Of a stretch of 64,000 nt of DNA, positions 1 to 8,365 are shown in pieces. The stretch is taken from positions 1 through 64,000 of the forward strand of contig QCEQ01000006.1 in the NCBI GenBank assembly GCA_003278525.1, read 5' to 3'. This DNA comes from Prochlorococcus sp. AG-355-P16. Lineage in GTDB: Bacteria > Cyanobacteriota > Cyanobacteriia > PCC-6307 > Cyanobiaceae. Below the pieces are notes generated by a model. The model was not told the DNA's origin. It was given only the letters and a program-made list of their open reading frames with translations, and made no database searches. The position numbers and the translations under genes are program-made. Every line of letters begins with the position of its first letter. The first letter of the stretch is position 1.

Positions 1-63
1 TTTTTTTAAATTAAGATATATTTTCGTTTATATACTTTGAATTACTACACGATTCAGGAAATT

Positions 64-423
64 TTAGTCATCCCACATATCCTTTTTCTCTTGATCTAAA
101 TTATTCCTTTCAAGTAATTCTATTCTTTGCTTCTGAGAATCTTTTTCTGTTTCAATAACGTTTTTATCATCAATAAATTTTGTTTGTATATCTAAGATAT
201 GTATTTCAAATTGTTCTCCAAAAAAATCTGACATTTCTCTCCATGCTTCCATTTCCTCTTCTTTGCCAATAGTATCGTTTATCTGATGTGAAATTATTTC
301 TAATACATATTGTTTAAGTTCTTGATGACTCATCGATTCAACTTTTTTTTGAATGTAAAGTTCTTTCAGAGTTTCCAGTTGTTTTTTTGATAAATCAGAA
401 TAGATAATAGACTTCTTTTTCAT
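64..423 (-). CDS. Hypothetical protein, small, acidic and helical
   Basis: A 119-residue protein that I cannot assign to a function. It starts with a lysine-rich stretch, then a predicted helical body containing ESMSHQELKQYVLE and a WREMSDFF segment. The C-terminal third is rich in Glu, Gln, Lys and Asp and could form a coiled coil. There is no signal peptide or membrane segment, so it is probably cytosolic. Its overall shape (sequence around the EESMS/EELRQYV type motif followed by EEEMEAW) resembles small conserved hypothetical proteins of marine picocyanobacteria, but that is from memory. It is divergent from rpaA across a 400 bp spacer. Confidence 0.7.
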   Translation of the reverse strand: MKKKSIIYSDLSKKQLETLKELYIQKKVESMSHQELKQYVLEIISHQINDTIGKEEEMEAWREMSDFFGEQFEIHILDIQTKFIDDKNVIETEKDSQKQRIELLERNNLDQEKKDMWDD

Positions 424-657
424 AGATACCTAAATTTTATTTAATATAGACAAAATTATGAGTTCAAACATTTTGTAGAAATTAAAATTTTAAACTTAGT
501 TAATTTTTATTTAAAACTGAAAATCTCTGCTTAATTCAATTTTTCATAACCTTATATTTACATTATGAATTAGATATTCTTTCAGTTTGAACCATTATTT
601 GTTTCTAATTGCCCTTTGATTATTAAGAAAAGATAAATAGAATCGAAAGAAATTCTA

Positions 658-687
658 AAATTTCAACTTTTTTAAAATTTGAAATTT
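658..687. repeat. Inverted repeat in the rpaA upstream region
   Basis: AAATTTCAA at 658-666 is the exact reverse complement of TTGAAATTT at 679-687, with a 12-base AT-rich spacer. No T-run follows it in either direction, so it is not an obvious terminator. It may be a regulator site or chance in AT-rich DNA. Confidence 0.3.
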
Positions 688-742
688 CTATCTAATCCCT
701 TACTATCACAGGGTTATTTGAAAAATCTTATTGATAAAATTG

Positions 743-770
743 TTTACAATAATTCAGCAATCTTTATAAA
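743..770 (+). promoter_or_regulatory. Possible rpaA promoter with an imperfect HLR1 (RpaB-type) site
   Basis: TTTACAAT at 743-750 fits the HLR1 half-site consensus (G/T)TTACA(T/A)(T/A). After the expected 2-base gap, TTCAGCAA matches only 5 of 8 positions. TATAAA at 765-770 could be the -10 box. A full HLR1 site needs two good half-sites, so this is a weak candidate. Confidence 0.25.
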
Positions 771-824
771 TTCTTGAGAGAATCATATTACTAAAACTTA
801 ATTTTAATTTAATAGTTGATAAAT

Positions 825-1607
825 ATGAAAATTTCGATCCTTTTAATTGAAGATGACCGTGATATGCGTGATCTGGTGGCTAGGCATCTAGAACATTCTG
901 GTTTCGATGTTCAAAAAGCTGAAGATGGAATTAAGGGACAAGCATTAGCTCTTCAATATTCACCAGATTTAATACTATTGGATTTAATGTTACCAAGTGT
1001 TGATGGTTTAACTTTATGTCAGCGACTAAGAAGAGACGAAAGAACGTCTAATATACCCATTTTGATGATTACTGCGTTAGGTGGTCTTAAAGATAAAGTT
1101 ACTGGGTTTAATTCTGGAGCAGATGATTACATTACTAAACCATTCGATTTAGAAGAATTACATGTACGCATAAAAGCTTTATTAAGAAGAACCAACAGAG
1201 CACAACTAAATTCTAGTAATCAGCAAGAGATATTAAATTATGGCCCTTTAACCCTTGTTCCAGAAAGATTTGAAGCTATATGGTTTGAATCTCCTGTTAG
1301 ATTAACGCATCTTGAGTTTGAACTTCTTCATTGTCTTTTACAGAGACATGGTCAAACCGTATCACCAGCATTAATTCTTAAAGAAGTATGGGGATATGAA
1401 CCTGATGATGATATTGAGACAATAAGAGTTCATATTAGACACTTACGCACTAAACTTGAACCCGATCCACGAAAACCTATATACATTAAGACTGTATATG
1501 GTGCCGGATATTGTCTAGAGTTACCTATCGGTTCTCAAGTCGAAACTGCTAGGCAAGAGTTCATTCAAGCAAGAAATTCTGATTTGATAAATTCTGCAGT
1601 AGATTAA
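825..1607 (+). CDS. rpaA: OmpR-family response regulator RpaA
   Basis: RpaA is the main output regulator of the cyanobacterial clock and also affects energy transfer from light-harvesting complexes. It binds DNA when phosphorylated, usually by SasA, which is not in this window. Residues 1-120 form a receiver domain with the acidic pair near residues 10-11, phospho-acceptor Asp53 and TKPF further on. The C-terminal winged helix contains the RpaA-like [17 protein letters not shown] and [11 protein letters not shown] segments. I chose ATG at 825 because it starts directly with the receiver ([11 protein letters not shown]); an in-frame TTG at 816 adds three residues. The stop is 2 bp from the convergent holB. 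Confidence in the RpaA assignment is high from its close match to the remembered family sequence. Confidence 0.92.
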   Translation: MKISILLIEDDRDMRDLVARHLEHSGFDVQKAEDGIKGQALALQYSPDLILLDLMLPSVDGLTLCQRLRRDERTSNIPILMITALGGLKDKVTGFNSGADDYITKPFDLEELHVRIKALLRRTNRAQLNSSNQQEILNYGPLTLVPERFEAIWFESPVRLTHLEFELLHCLLQRHGQTVSPALILKEVWGYEPDDDIETIRVHIRHLRTKLEPDPRKPIYIKTVYGAGYCLELPIGSQVETARQEFIQARNSDLINSAVD

Positions 1608-1609
1608 TC

Positions 1610-2572
1610 TCATATATCTTCTATTGAAATTTTTAGAAAAGTTATTTCCCATGCCAACCTTGGTTGAATATTTCTTCTTAAGAGGTATTTTAAATTTTCA
1701 AGTTTCTTAACTAGACTGATATTTTTTGTTTTTCTCCACCAAATTGTTTGAATGAAATTTACTAAACAAATCTGCTGAGAAATTTCAAATTTTTCAGATA
1801 TTGATTTAGATATTTCTAATATTTCTAGACTATTTTTAATTGGAGAATCTAATTTACTTATAATTTCATCTGAAAAATCATTCCAAATTTCTATATTTTT
1901 CAATAATTGATTTGGAGATCCATTGGCAGAGTTTATTAAATCTTCGAATTTTAATTGTGCATTGATCTTTAATTTAGAAGTATCTAAATATTCTTCTAAA
2001 ATTGACTTTATTTGTTTTCTAGAAAAAGATCGAAATCTTACGATTTGACATCTTGAGATGATCGTATCTAAAAGAAAGTTTAATTTAGATGTTAGTAAAA
2101 TAAAAATGCCGTTACTAGGTTCTTCTAAAGTTTTTAAAAGGCAATTTGAGGCTGCTTCGTTCAGGAGGTGTGCATCAACAATCAAAACAATTTTTTTTTC
2201 TGAGTTTATTGATTTTTGACTAAGAAAGGTTTTTATTTTTCGTATTTGAGCAATTTTAATAATCTCAGATCCACTTTTTGTTGTTTTTTCCAGATCGAAA
2301 CTTCCTGAACTTTTTGTTGCCAAAAGAGAATCAGGTTTAATAATTAAAAAATCAGGATGGTTATTGTTTTTAATTCTCTCTTCAACATTTTCGCTTGGTG
2401 AAGACTGTTTAAAAATCTCTTCTATAAATTGAAGAGCAGTTTGCTTTTTACCTAATCCTTCAGCGCCATAGAATATATAACCATTAGCTAATGATTTGTT
2501 TTTAATTATTTTCTTAAGAATATTATTGACTTCTTCATTAAAGAAAAAATTATTTTTTTTTACCTCAATCAT
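1610..2572 (-). CDS. holB: DNA polymerase III delta-prime subunit
   Basis: Clamp-loader subunit that helps open and load the sliding clamp. The 320-residue protein has an AAA+ fold. A P-loop-like [10 protein letters not shown] lies at about residues 36-45, and there is a [15 protein letters not shown] segment and a SRCQIVRFR segment typical of the DnaX/HolB family. The ATG overlaps the tmk stop by 4 bp (ATGA), so the two are probably translationally coupled. The tmk-holB pairing is common in bacteria. The C-terminal collar region is lysine- and isoleucine-rich and diverged, as expected in this AT-rich genome. Confidence 0.9.
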   Translation of the reverse strand: MIEVKKNNFFFNEEVNNILKKIIKNKSLANGYIFYGAEGLGKKQTALQFIEEIFKQSSPSENVEERIKNNNHPDFLIIKPDSLLATKSSGSFDLEKTTKSGSEIIKIAQIRKIKTFLSQKSINSEKKIVLIVDAHLLNEAASNCLLKTLEEPSNGIFILLTSKLNFLLDTIISRCQIVRFRSFSRKQIKSILEEYLDTSKLKINAQLKFEDLINSANGSPNQLLKNIEIWNDFSDEIISKLDSPIKNSLEILEISKSISEKFEISQQICLVNFIQTIWWRKTKNISLVKKLENLKYLLRRNIQPRLAWEITFLKISIEDI

Positions 2573-3207
2573 TTGTTATGAGAAAAACTGTTTAGCAAAG
2601 TCTCTTTAATTTGATTAGAAATAGTTTTAATATTTTGTGAAGCAGATATTACTTTCCATTTTTTTTCTTTGGCAATTAGTTTGAAGCCTTCATTTACTTT
2701 TTCTAAAAATTTAATACCTTCTGATTCGATTCTGTCTGGAATTTCATTTTTTCTTCGGAATATGCTCTCTTCTGGAGAAATTTCTAAGAAGAACGTGAGA
2801 TCTGGAGATGTTCCTTGACAGACAACAGATTCAATATTTTTAATTATATCTAAATTTATATTTCTTCCATAACCTTGATAAGCCAGTGTGGAATCGGAAA
2901 ATCTATCACTTATTACCCAATCATTATTATTTATAGCAGGTGAAATAATTTTGGAAACGTGTTCAGCTCTATCCGCTGAATAAAGCAATAATTCTGCAAG
3001 AGATGAAGGCTTGTTATTTTCATTATTATCAAGAATCAGTCCTCTAAGTTTTTTTCCTAAAAGACTACCTCCAGGCTCTCTAGTTGTGATTAATTTAGAC
3101 CCTTTCTTTATTAGACCACTATTAGGAAGCCATTTAGATAGTTCATCTATTTGGGTAGTTTTACCACATCCATCAATACCCTCAATAACGATAAATTTTC
3201 CTTTCAT
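2569..3207 (-). CDS. tmk: Thymidylate kinase
   Basis: Phosphorylates dTMP to dTDP for DNA synthesis. The 212-residue length is normal for the family. The N-terminus has the P-loop [10 protein letters not shown] at residues 9-18, then the TREPGG motif, and [16 protein letters not shown], the signature that binds the nucleotide. It begins directly after the copper ATPase stop (no spacer) and overlaps holB by 4 bp, so the three minus-strand genes are probably one transcript. Confidence 0.95.
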   Translation of the reverse strand: MKGKFIVIEGIDGCGKTTQIDELSKWLPNSGLIKKGSKLITTREPGGSLLGKKLRGLILDNNENNKPSSLAELLLYSADRAEHVSKIISPAINNNDWVISDRFSDSTLAYQGYGRNINLDIIKNIESVVCQGTSPDLTFFLEISPEESIFRRKNEIPDRIESEGIKFLEKVNEGFKLIAKEKKWKVISASQNIKTISNQIKETLLNSFSHNK

Positions 3208-5502
3208 TTAATCCAAAGATAAAGCATTAATTACAACTGTAATAGAGCTAATAGCCATCAATAATGCTGCTATTGAGGGAGTAAGAAGAATCCCGTATTT
3301 AGGGAATAAAATGCCTGCGGCTAAAGGTATAGCTAGTAAGTTGTAACCAAAAGCCCATGTTAGATTTTGCTTTATTTTACTTATAGTTTTTTGTGAAAGA
3401 TTTAAGGCGTAGGGTAATCCATTTAGTTGATCTCCCATCAATACTACATCTGCATTTGCCTTGGCTATTTGAGTACCTGATCCCACCGCAATTCCTAAGT
3501 CTGAGGATGCTAAGGCTGGGACATCATTAATTCCATCACCAACCATTGCTACTTTATTATCAATTTTTAAATTTTCTATAGTTTTTAGCTTCATTTCAGG
3601 AAGGAGATCCCATTTTACTTCTGTTTCTTTAAAACCAATTTTTTTTGCTAAAGCTAAAACTGTTTGTTTCCTATCTCCACTTAAAATATTAATTTTAAAA
3701 TTGTTTTTTCTTAAATTTTGCACTGTCTTAATTGAATCATCTCTGAGTAAATCTCCTAAGAAGATAGTGCCTAATAACTTATCTTTAATACTTACTCCAA
3801 TAATAGTGTTCGTTTTTGTCTCTTCATTTTCAATTACTTTTTTTGCATCTCTATCAATAATTATTCCTTGACTTTGTAGCCATTCAATATTTCCAATATT
3901 AATAAGTCCATCAATTGACTCTAGTTCTCCAGAAATACCTCGGCCTGAATAAGTGACAATTTTTTTTATTGGAAATAAACTTAAATTTTGTTTTTTTGCT
4001 TCTTCAATTAACGCATCTGCGATTGGATGTCTGCTTTCTTTTTCTAAGCTGGCAGCTATTCTTAATAAAAAAGAATGATTATCATTATTTTTATAATCAA
4101 CTATAAAAGGCTTCCCTTTTGTTAAGGTACCTGTCTTGTCAAAAATAATGTGATTAATTTTTGAAGCCATCTCTATTTTGTCACCCCCTTTAAATAAAAC
4201 TCCCTTTTTTGCTGCTTTACCTGATGCGACAGTTATTACAGTTGGGGTGGCTAATCCTAATGCACAAGGACAAGCTATAACTAAAACAGCAATTGACAAT
4301 TGAATGGCTAAACTAAGAAAATTCTCAGCATTACTACCAAGTGAACTATGAAGTGTATGGCTTGAGTGAGTGATGAATTGATGGTTATGACTTAATAAAT
4401 CTGGCCAAATGTTTCTTGCTCCCTTCCACCAAAAGAAAAAGGTTAAAGTAGCAAAAATAAGTACAAAGTAAGTAAATTTGCCTGCTATTTTATCAGCAAT
4501 TCTTTGCATGCGAGGTTTTCTAGCGTTTACAGACTCAATAAGATTTACTAGTTTTGCAAGAGAAGAATCCCCTCCGACTTTTTGAACTTTGAGTCTAAGA
4601 GTTGAATTAAGATTTAAAGACCCACTAGATAGATTTTCGCCTTCTCTTACCTCGATAGGTTTAGATTCTCCAGTGATATGTGAAACGTCAACATATGAAT
4701 TACCTTGAGTAACAATGCAGTCAGCAGGTATTCTGTCTCCTGCTAAAACTTGAATCTCTTGATTAGGTTTTAAAGTGTTTACTCTCATTGATTTTATTTG
4801 ATTATCTTCTGTGTAGATATTTGCCATTTCAGGTTGAAGATCTAATAATTCTCCAATGGATGAACCAGTTTGGTATCTTGCTCTTTCCTCTAAGAAACGC
4901 CCAATCAATATGAAGCCTAACAGCATAACTGGTTCATTAAAAAAACAAGGAAAACCAGTGGCAGGAAATATTAAGGATAGAAGACTTGTTACATATGCGC
5001 TAGTTACTCCAAGAGCTACTAGAGAATCCATATCAGGACGGTTCTTAATAAATGATTTAAACCCATTAATAATTATTCCTCTGCCAGGAAATAATAGAGC
5101 TAATGTTGCTAATGAAGCATGAAAAAATATATTTCCTAATATTGGGAAATTTATATATCTTCCTTCTGCTAGATGACCCAAACCTGAAAATAATAAAAGT
5201 AATAAAGCAAAAGTTAGTTTTTTCCATTGATTATTCCACTTCTTTTTTTTTTCTAATTCTGCCTTATTTATTTTTTTTGAAAAATCATTTATGTAAATCT
5301 TTGATGGGAAACCATTTTCTTTAAGATTTTTAAGAACAGTATCTATTTCTATATGTTTCTGGGTAATTTCAAAATACGCACTTTCAGTTAATAAATTAAC
5401 AGAAACATTTTCAATACCATCAGAATTATTTAATATTTTTTCAACTGTACTAACACAACCTCCACACTTCATTCCTGTAATGCTTAATTGAATGGTTTCC
5501 AT
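3208..5502 (-). CDS. Copper-transporting P-type ATPase
   Basis: Membrane pump of the P1B class, likely moving Cu(I) across the plasma or thylakoid membrane (CtaA/PacS type). In order: an N-terminal heavy-metal domain with GMKCGGC at residues 10-16, several membrane helices, a TGES actuator loop, the CPC membrane motif near residue 410, the phosphorylation motif DKTGTLT near 454, SRHPIA in the nucleotide domain, and GDGIND near 654. I chose ATG at 5502; a GTG at 5511 would add three residues. Copper is needed for plastocyanin and cytochrome oxidase. Whether it is the PacS-like or the CtaA-like form cannot be decided from the sequence alone. Confidence 0.92.
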   Translation of the reverse strand: METIQLSITGMKCGGCVSTVEKILNNSDGIENVSVNLLTESAYFEITQKHIEIDTVLKNLKENGFPSKIYINDFSKKINKAELEKKKKWNNQWKKLTFALLLLLFSGLGHLAEGRYINFPILGNIFFHASLATLALLFPGRGIIINGFKSFIKNRPDMDSLVALGVTSAYVTSLLSLIFPATGFPCFFNEPVMLLGFILIGRFLEERARYQTGSSIGELLDLQPEMANIYTEDNQIKSMRVNTLKPNQEIQVLAGDRIPADCIVTQGNSYVDVSHITGESKPIEVREGENLSSGSLNLNSTLRLKVQKVGGDSSLAKLVNLIESVNARKPRMQRIADKIAGKFTYFVLIFATLTFFFWWKGARNIWPDLLSHNHQFITHSSHTLHSSLGSNAENFLSLAIQLSIAVLVIACPCALGLATPTVITVASGKAAKKGVLFKGGDKIEMASKINHIIFDKTGTLTKGKPFIVDYKNNDNHSFLLRIAASLEKESRHPIADALIEEAKKQNLSLFPIKKIVTYSGRGISGELESIDGLINIGNIEWLQSQGIIIDRDAKKVIENEETKTNTIIGVSIKDKLLGTIFLGDLLRDDSIKTVQNLRKNNFKINILSGDRKQTVLALAKKIGFKETEVKWDLLPEMKLKTIENLKIDNKVAMVGDGINDVPALASSDLGIAVGSGTQIAKANADVVLMGDQLNGLPYALNLSQKTISKIKQNLTWAFGYNLLAIPLAAGILFPKYGILLTPSIAALLMAISSITVVINALSLD

Positions 5503-5547
5503 ATTTTTCACGATTGAAGCAAATTAATGCTTGACTTATTTTTTAAC

Positions 5548-5553
5548 TATAAT
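5548..5553 (+). promoter_or_regulatory. Possible -10 element for ycf3
   Basis: A perfect TATAAT lies about 70 bp ahead of the chosen ycf3 GTG in the spacer shared with the divergent copper ATPase gene. A TTGACT sits only 11 bp upstream, too close to serve as its -35 box, so the assignment is tentative. Confidence 0.3.
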
Positions 5554-5623
5554 AATAAATGTAATAGACTTTTTAAATAGTTATTTTTTAAATTACTATA
5601 TTACTTTTATAAGTTTTAGAGCA

Positions 5624-6145
5624 GTGCCAAGTAATCAAAACAGAGACAATTTTATAGATAAAGCTTTTACTGTGATTGCTGAATCAATAGTAAAAATAAT
5701 GCCAATTGCGGAAAAAGAAAAAAAAGCATATATCTATTACAGAGATGGATTAGCAGCACAAAATAATGGCGATTATTCGGAAGCATTAGAATATTACAAA
5801 GAGAGTTTACTACTTGAAGAAAATAAAATTGATAGGGGTGAGACTTTAAAAAATATGGCTATTATTTATATGAGTAATGGTGAAGAGGATCTGTCTATTG
5901 AAACTTATGAAAAAGCATTAGTAGAGAATCCCAAACAGCCATCATGCCTTAAAAATATAGGTTTGATTTATGAAAAAAGGGGAAGATATGCTGAACAAAA
6001 TGGTGATTTAGACCAGAGAGATATTTGGTTCGATAAAGCTGCAGAAGTCTGGTCTAAAGCAGTAAGATTATATCCAGGTGGTTATCTAGATATTGAGAAT
6101 TGGTTGAAAAACTCAGGAAGAAGTTCAATCGATATGTATCTCTAA
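5624..6145 (+). CDS. ycf3: Photosystem I assembly protein Ycf3
   Basis: Thylakoid-associated TPR protein that helps bring photosystem I subunits together. The 173-residue product begins with the family pattern of polar residues followed by [18 protein letters not shown]. Three TPR repeats follow, at about residues 40-70 ([20 protein letters not shown]), 75-110 and 115-165. The start is the GTG at 5624, because the family's conserved N-terminus begins there and the frame upstream is hydrophobic AT-rich sequence without similarity. The stop is 4 bp from the convergent radA. Confidence 0.93.
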   Translation: MPSNQNRDNFIDKAFTVIAESIVKIMPIAEKEKKAYIYYRDGLAAQNNGDYSEALEYYKESLLLEENKIDRGETLKNMAIIYMSNGEEDLSIETYEKALVENPKQPSCLKNIGLIYEKRGRYAEQNGDLDQRDIWFDKAAEVWSKAVRLYPGGYLDIENWLKNSGRSSIDMYL

Positions 6146-6149
6146 TTTT

Positions 6150-7511
6150 TTAAACTGATAAAGAATAGTCAACTGCTTCTTGAATATTGGATATCTCTTT
6201 GATATTTATTAAATTTTGAAAATTATTATTTAGTTCCTCCTCTAGTTTTGGTACTACTATATTTTTGATACCTAGTCTTACAGCTTCTTCTATTTTTGTT
6301 CGAAGGTTATTCGATTTTCTAACCTGACCGCTCAAACCTAATTCCCCAATAAATGAGCTGCTGGTCAAAGGAGGAATATTCTTCAAACTTGATAAAATAG
6401 ATATTGCTACACCTAAGTCAGATGAAGGATCATTAATCTCAAAACCCCCACCAGTAGCTATGTAACAATCAAATTCAGATAATTTTATTCCTACGTGTTT
6501 TTCAATAACAGCTAAGATTTGATGCAATCGATTTATGCTTATTCCAGTTGTAGTCCGTCTTGGGTTACTGTAGAAAGTTTTATTGACTAGTGCTTGTATA
6601 TCAACTGCTAATGGTCGAGTGCCTTCATTTGTAATAGTAGTTGTTACGCCTGAAATATTTTCTTTATTTGTAAAAATTGAACTTGGGTTTTTTATCTCTC
6701 GTAAACCCTCTTCAAGCATTTCAAATATTCCAATCTCGAAGGTCGATCCGAATCGATTTTTTATACTTCTTAGTAATCTATGTGAGGAAATATTATCTCC
6801 TTCAAAGTTTATTACTGTATCAACTAAATGCTCTAGAGTTTTAGGGCCAGCTAGAGCACCATCTTTGGTTACATGACCAACTATTAGAAGCGCAATATTA
6901 TTCTCTTTGGCAAGATTTTGTAATTCAGATGAACAAGCTCTTACTTGAGAAACCGATCCTGGAGAACTTTGCATTTCATGATTATGGATGGCTTGAATAC
7001 TATCAATAATTGCGAAACTTGGATTGACACGTTTGATCTCTTCAATAATTAGGGATAAATTAGTCTCTGCAAAAATTTTTAAATCAAAACTGTTTTGATT
7101 TAATCTTTCCCATCTAATTTTTACTTGTTCTAAAGATTCTTCTGCAGTGATGTATAAAACTTTCTCATTAAGAGATATTTTTCCTGCTGATTGAAGAACT
7201 ATTGTGCTTTTACCTATACCTGGTTCTCCTCCAAGTAAAACAACAGATCCAGGTACTATTCCACCTCCTAGAACTCGATCAAATTCCTTAAAACCACTTG
7301 TGAATCTTGATATTTTTTTTGATGAGATCTCATTAAACGGTATAGATTTTTTACTGTTTTTGATATCTTTTATTTCTTGATATTTAGAGCTCTTAATTTT
7401 TATCTCTTCAACAATGGAATTCCATGAGTTGCAATTAAGGCATTTTCCAAAGTATTGAGAAGTTTCAGATCCACAATTCTGACAAATAAAAGTTGATAAT
7501 TTGCTAGACAT
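6150..7511 (-). CDS. radA: DNA repair protein RadA (Sms)
   Basis: RecA-related ATPase that promotes branch migration during recombinational repair. An N-terminal four-cysteine zinc finger (Cys10, 13, 24, 27) precedes the Walker A motif GGEPGIGKST at about residues 94-103. The RadA-specific KNRFG motif lies in the middle, and the C-terminal 150 residues form a Lon-protease-like domain. The 453-residue length is normal. It stands between convergent ycf3 and divergent rpaB with its own promoter region. Confidence 0.95.
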   Translation of the reverse strand: MSSKLSTFICQNCGSETSQYFGKCLNCNSWNSIVEEIKIKSSKYQEIKDIKNSKKSIPFNEISSKKISRFTSGFKEFDRVLGGGIVPGSVVLLGGEPGIGKSTIVLQSAGKISLNEKVLYITAEESLEQVKIRWERLNQNSFDLKIFAETNLSLIIEEIKRVNPSFAIIDSIQAIHNHEMQSSPGSVSQVRACSSELQNLAKENNIALLIVGHVTKDGALAGPKTLEHLVDTVINFEGDNISSHRLLRSIKNRFGSTFEIGIFEMLEEGLREIKNPSSIFTNKENISGVTTTITNEGTRPLAVDIQALVNKTFYSNPRRTTTGISINRLHQILAVIEKHVGIKLSEFDCYIATGGGFEINDPSSDLGVAISILSSLKNIPPLTSSSFIGELGLSGQVRKSNNLRTKIEEAVRLGIKNIVVPKLEEELNNNFQNLINIKEISNIQEAVDYSLSV

Positions 7512-7618
7512 TAAGTTTCTGAATGAAGTAATGGAACTGGAATGTTTGGGATATTGCCCCTCTACAAGTTAGATTAGGTTAATAATAAATTCTCTTACTG
7601 ATTAGCTAATAGAAACAA

Positions 7619-8365
7619 ATGACTCTATCTAGTCAAACTAAAGAAACTATACTTGTCGCAGATGACGAGGCAAGTATAAGAAGAATTCTGGAGACACGTC
7701 TCTCCATGATTGGCTACAAAGTTGTAACTGCAAGTGATGGTAAAGAAGCACTAAAGTTATTTAAAGATTATGAACCTGATTTAGTTGTGCTTGACGTCAT
7801 GATGCCAAAGCTGGATGGTTATGGAGTTTGTCAAGAATTAAGGAAAGATTCTGATGTTCCAATTGTTATGTTAACTGCATTGGGAGATGTTGCAGATAGG
7901 ATAACAGGTTTAGAATTAGGGGCTGATGATTATGTAGTTAAACCATTCAGCCCAAAGGAGTTAGAAGCTAGAATTAGGTGTGTTCTTAGAAGAATCGATA
8001 AAGAACAAATTCCTGGAATGCCTAATTCAGGATTAATTTTGGTAACGGACATAAAAATTGATACAAATCGAAGACAAGTTTTTAAAAGCGATGAGAGAAT
8101 AAGATTAACTGGAATGGAATTTAGTCTCTTAGAGCTTTTGGTAAGTAGGTCAGGAGAGCCATTTAGTAGAGGAGAGATTTTGAAAGAAGTTTGGGGATAT
8201 ACCCCCGAGAGACATGTAGATACGAGAGTTGTGGATGTTCATATATCAAGATTAAGATCAAAACTTGAGGCTGATCCAGCCAATCCTGAATTAATTTTGA
8301 CAGCAAGGGGTACAGGATATCTTTTTCAGAGGATTGTTGATATTGCTCCTTTTGATGGTAAATAA
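7619..8365 (+). CDS. rpaB: OmpR-family response regulator RpaB
   Basis: RpaB is an essential cyanobacterial regulator that binds HLR1 sites to control high-light and photosystem genes; its kinase is NblS/DspA (not here). The receiver domain has DDE at residues 15-17, phospho-acceptor Asp59 within VVLDVMMPKLDG, and the KPFSPKELEARIR lysine region. The winged-helix half has GMEFSLLELLVSR and VDVHISRLRSKLE. The stop codon is followed with no gap by the plsX ATG, so light regulation and lipid synthesis may share a transcript. The encoded sequence matches the remembered RpaB family almost throughout. Confidence 0.94.
   Translation: MTLSSQTKETILVADDEASIRRILETRLSMIGYKVVTASDGKEALKLFKDYEPDLVVLDVMMPKLDGYGVCQELRKDSDVPIVMLTALGDVADRITGLELGADDYVVKPFSPKELEARIRCVLRRIDKEQIPGMPNSGLILVTDIKIDTNRRQVFKSDERIRLTGMEFSLLELLVSRSGEPFSRGEILKEVWGYTPERHVDTRVVDVHISRLRSKLEADPANPELILTARGTGYLFQRIVDIAPFDGK

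Larger units (their letters stand above)
424..824. other. Longest gene-free stretch, promoter region of rpaA and the divergent hypothetical gene
   Basis: About 400 bp of very AT-rich sequence between divergent genes, the only spacer over 300 bp in the window. I see no convincing ORF or structural RNA. It holds a 9-bp perfect inverted repeat (658-666 with 679-687) and two octamers matching an HLR1 half-site (557-564 and 743-750). A TATAAA at 765-770 could be a -10 element for rpaA. Confidence 0.5.
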
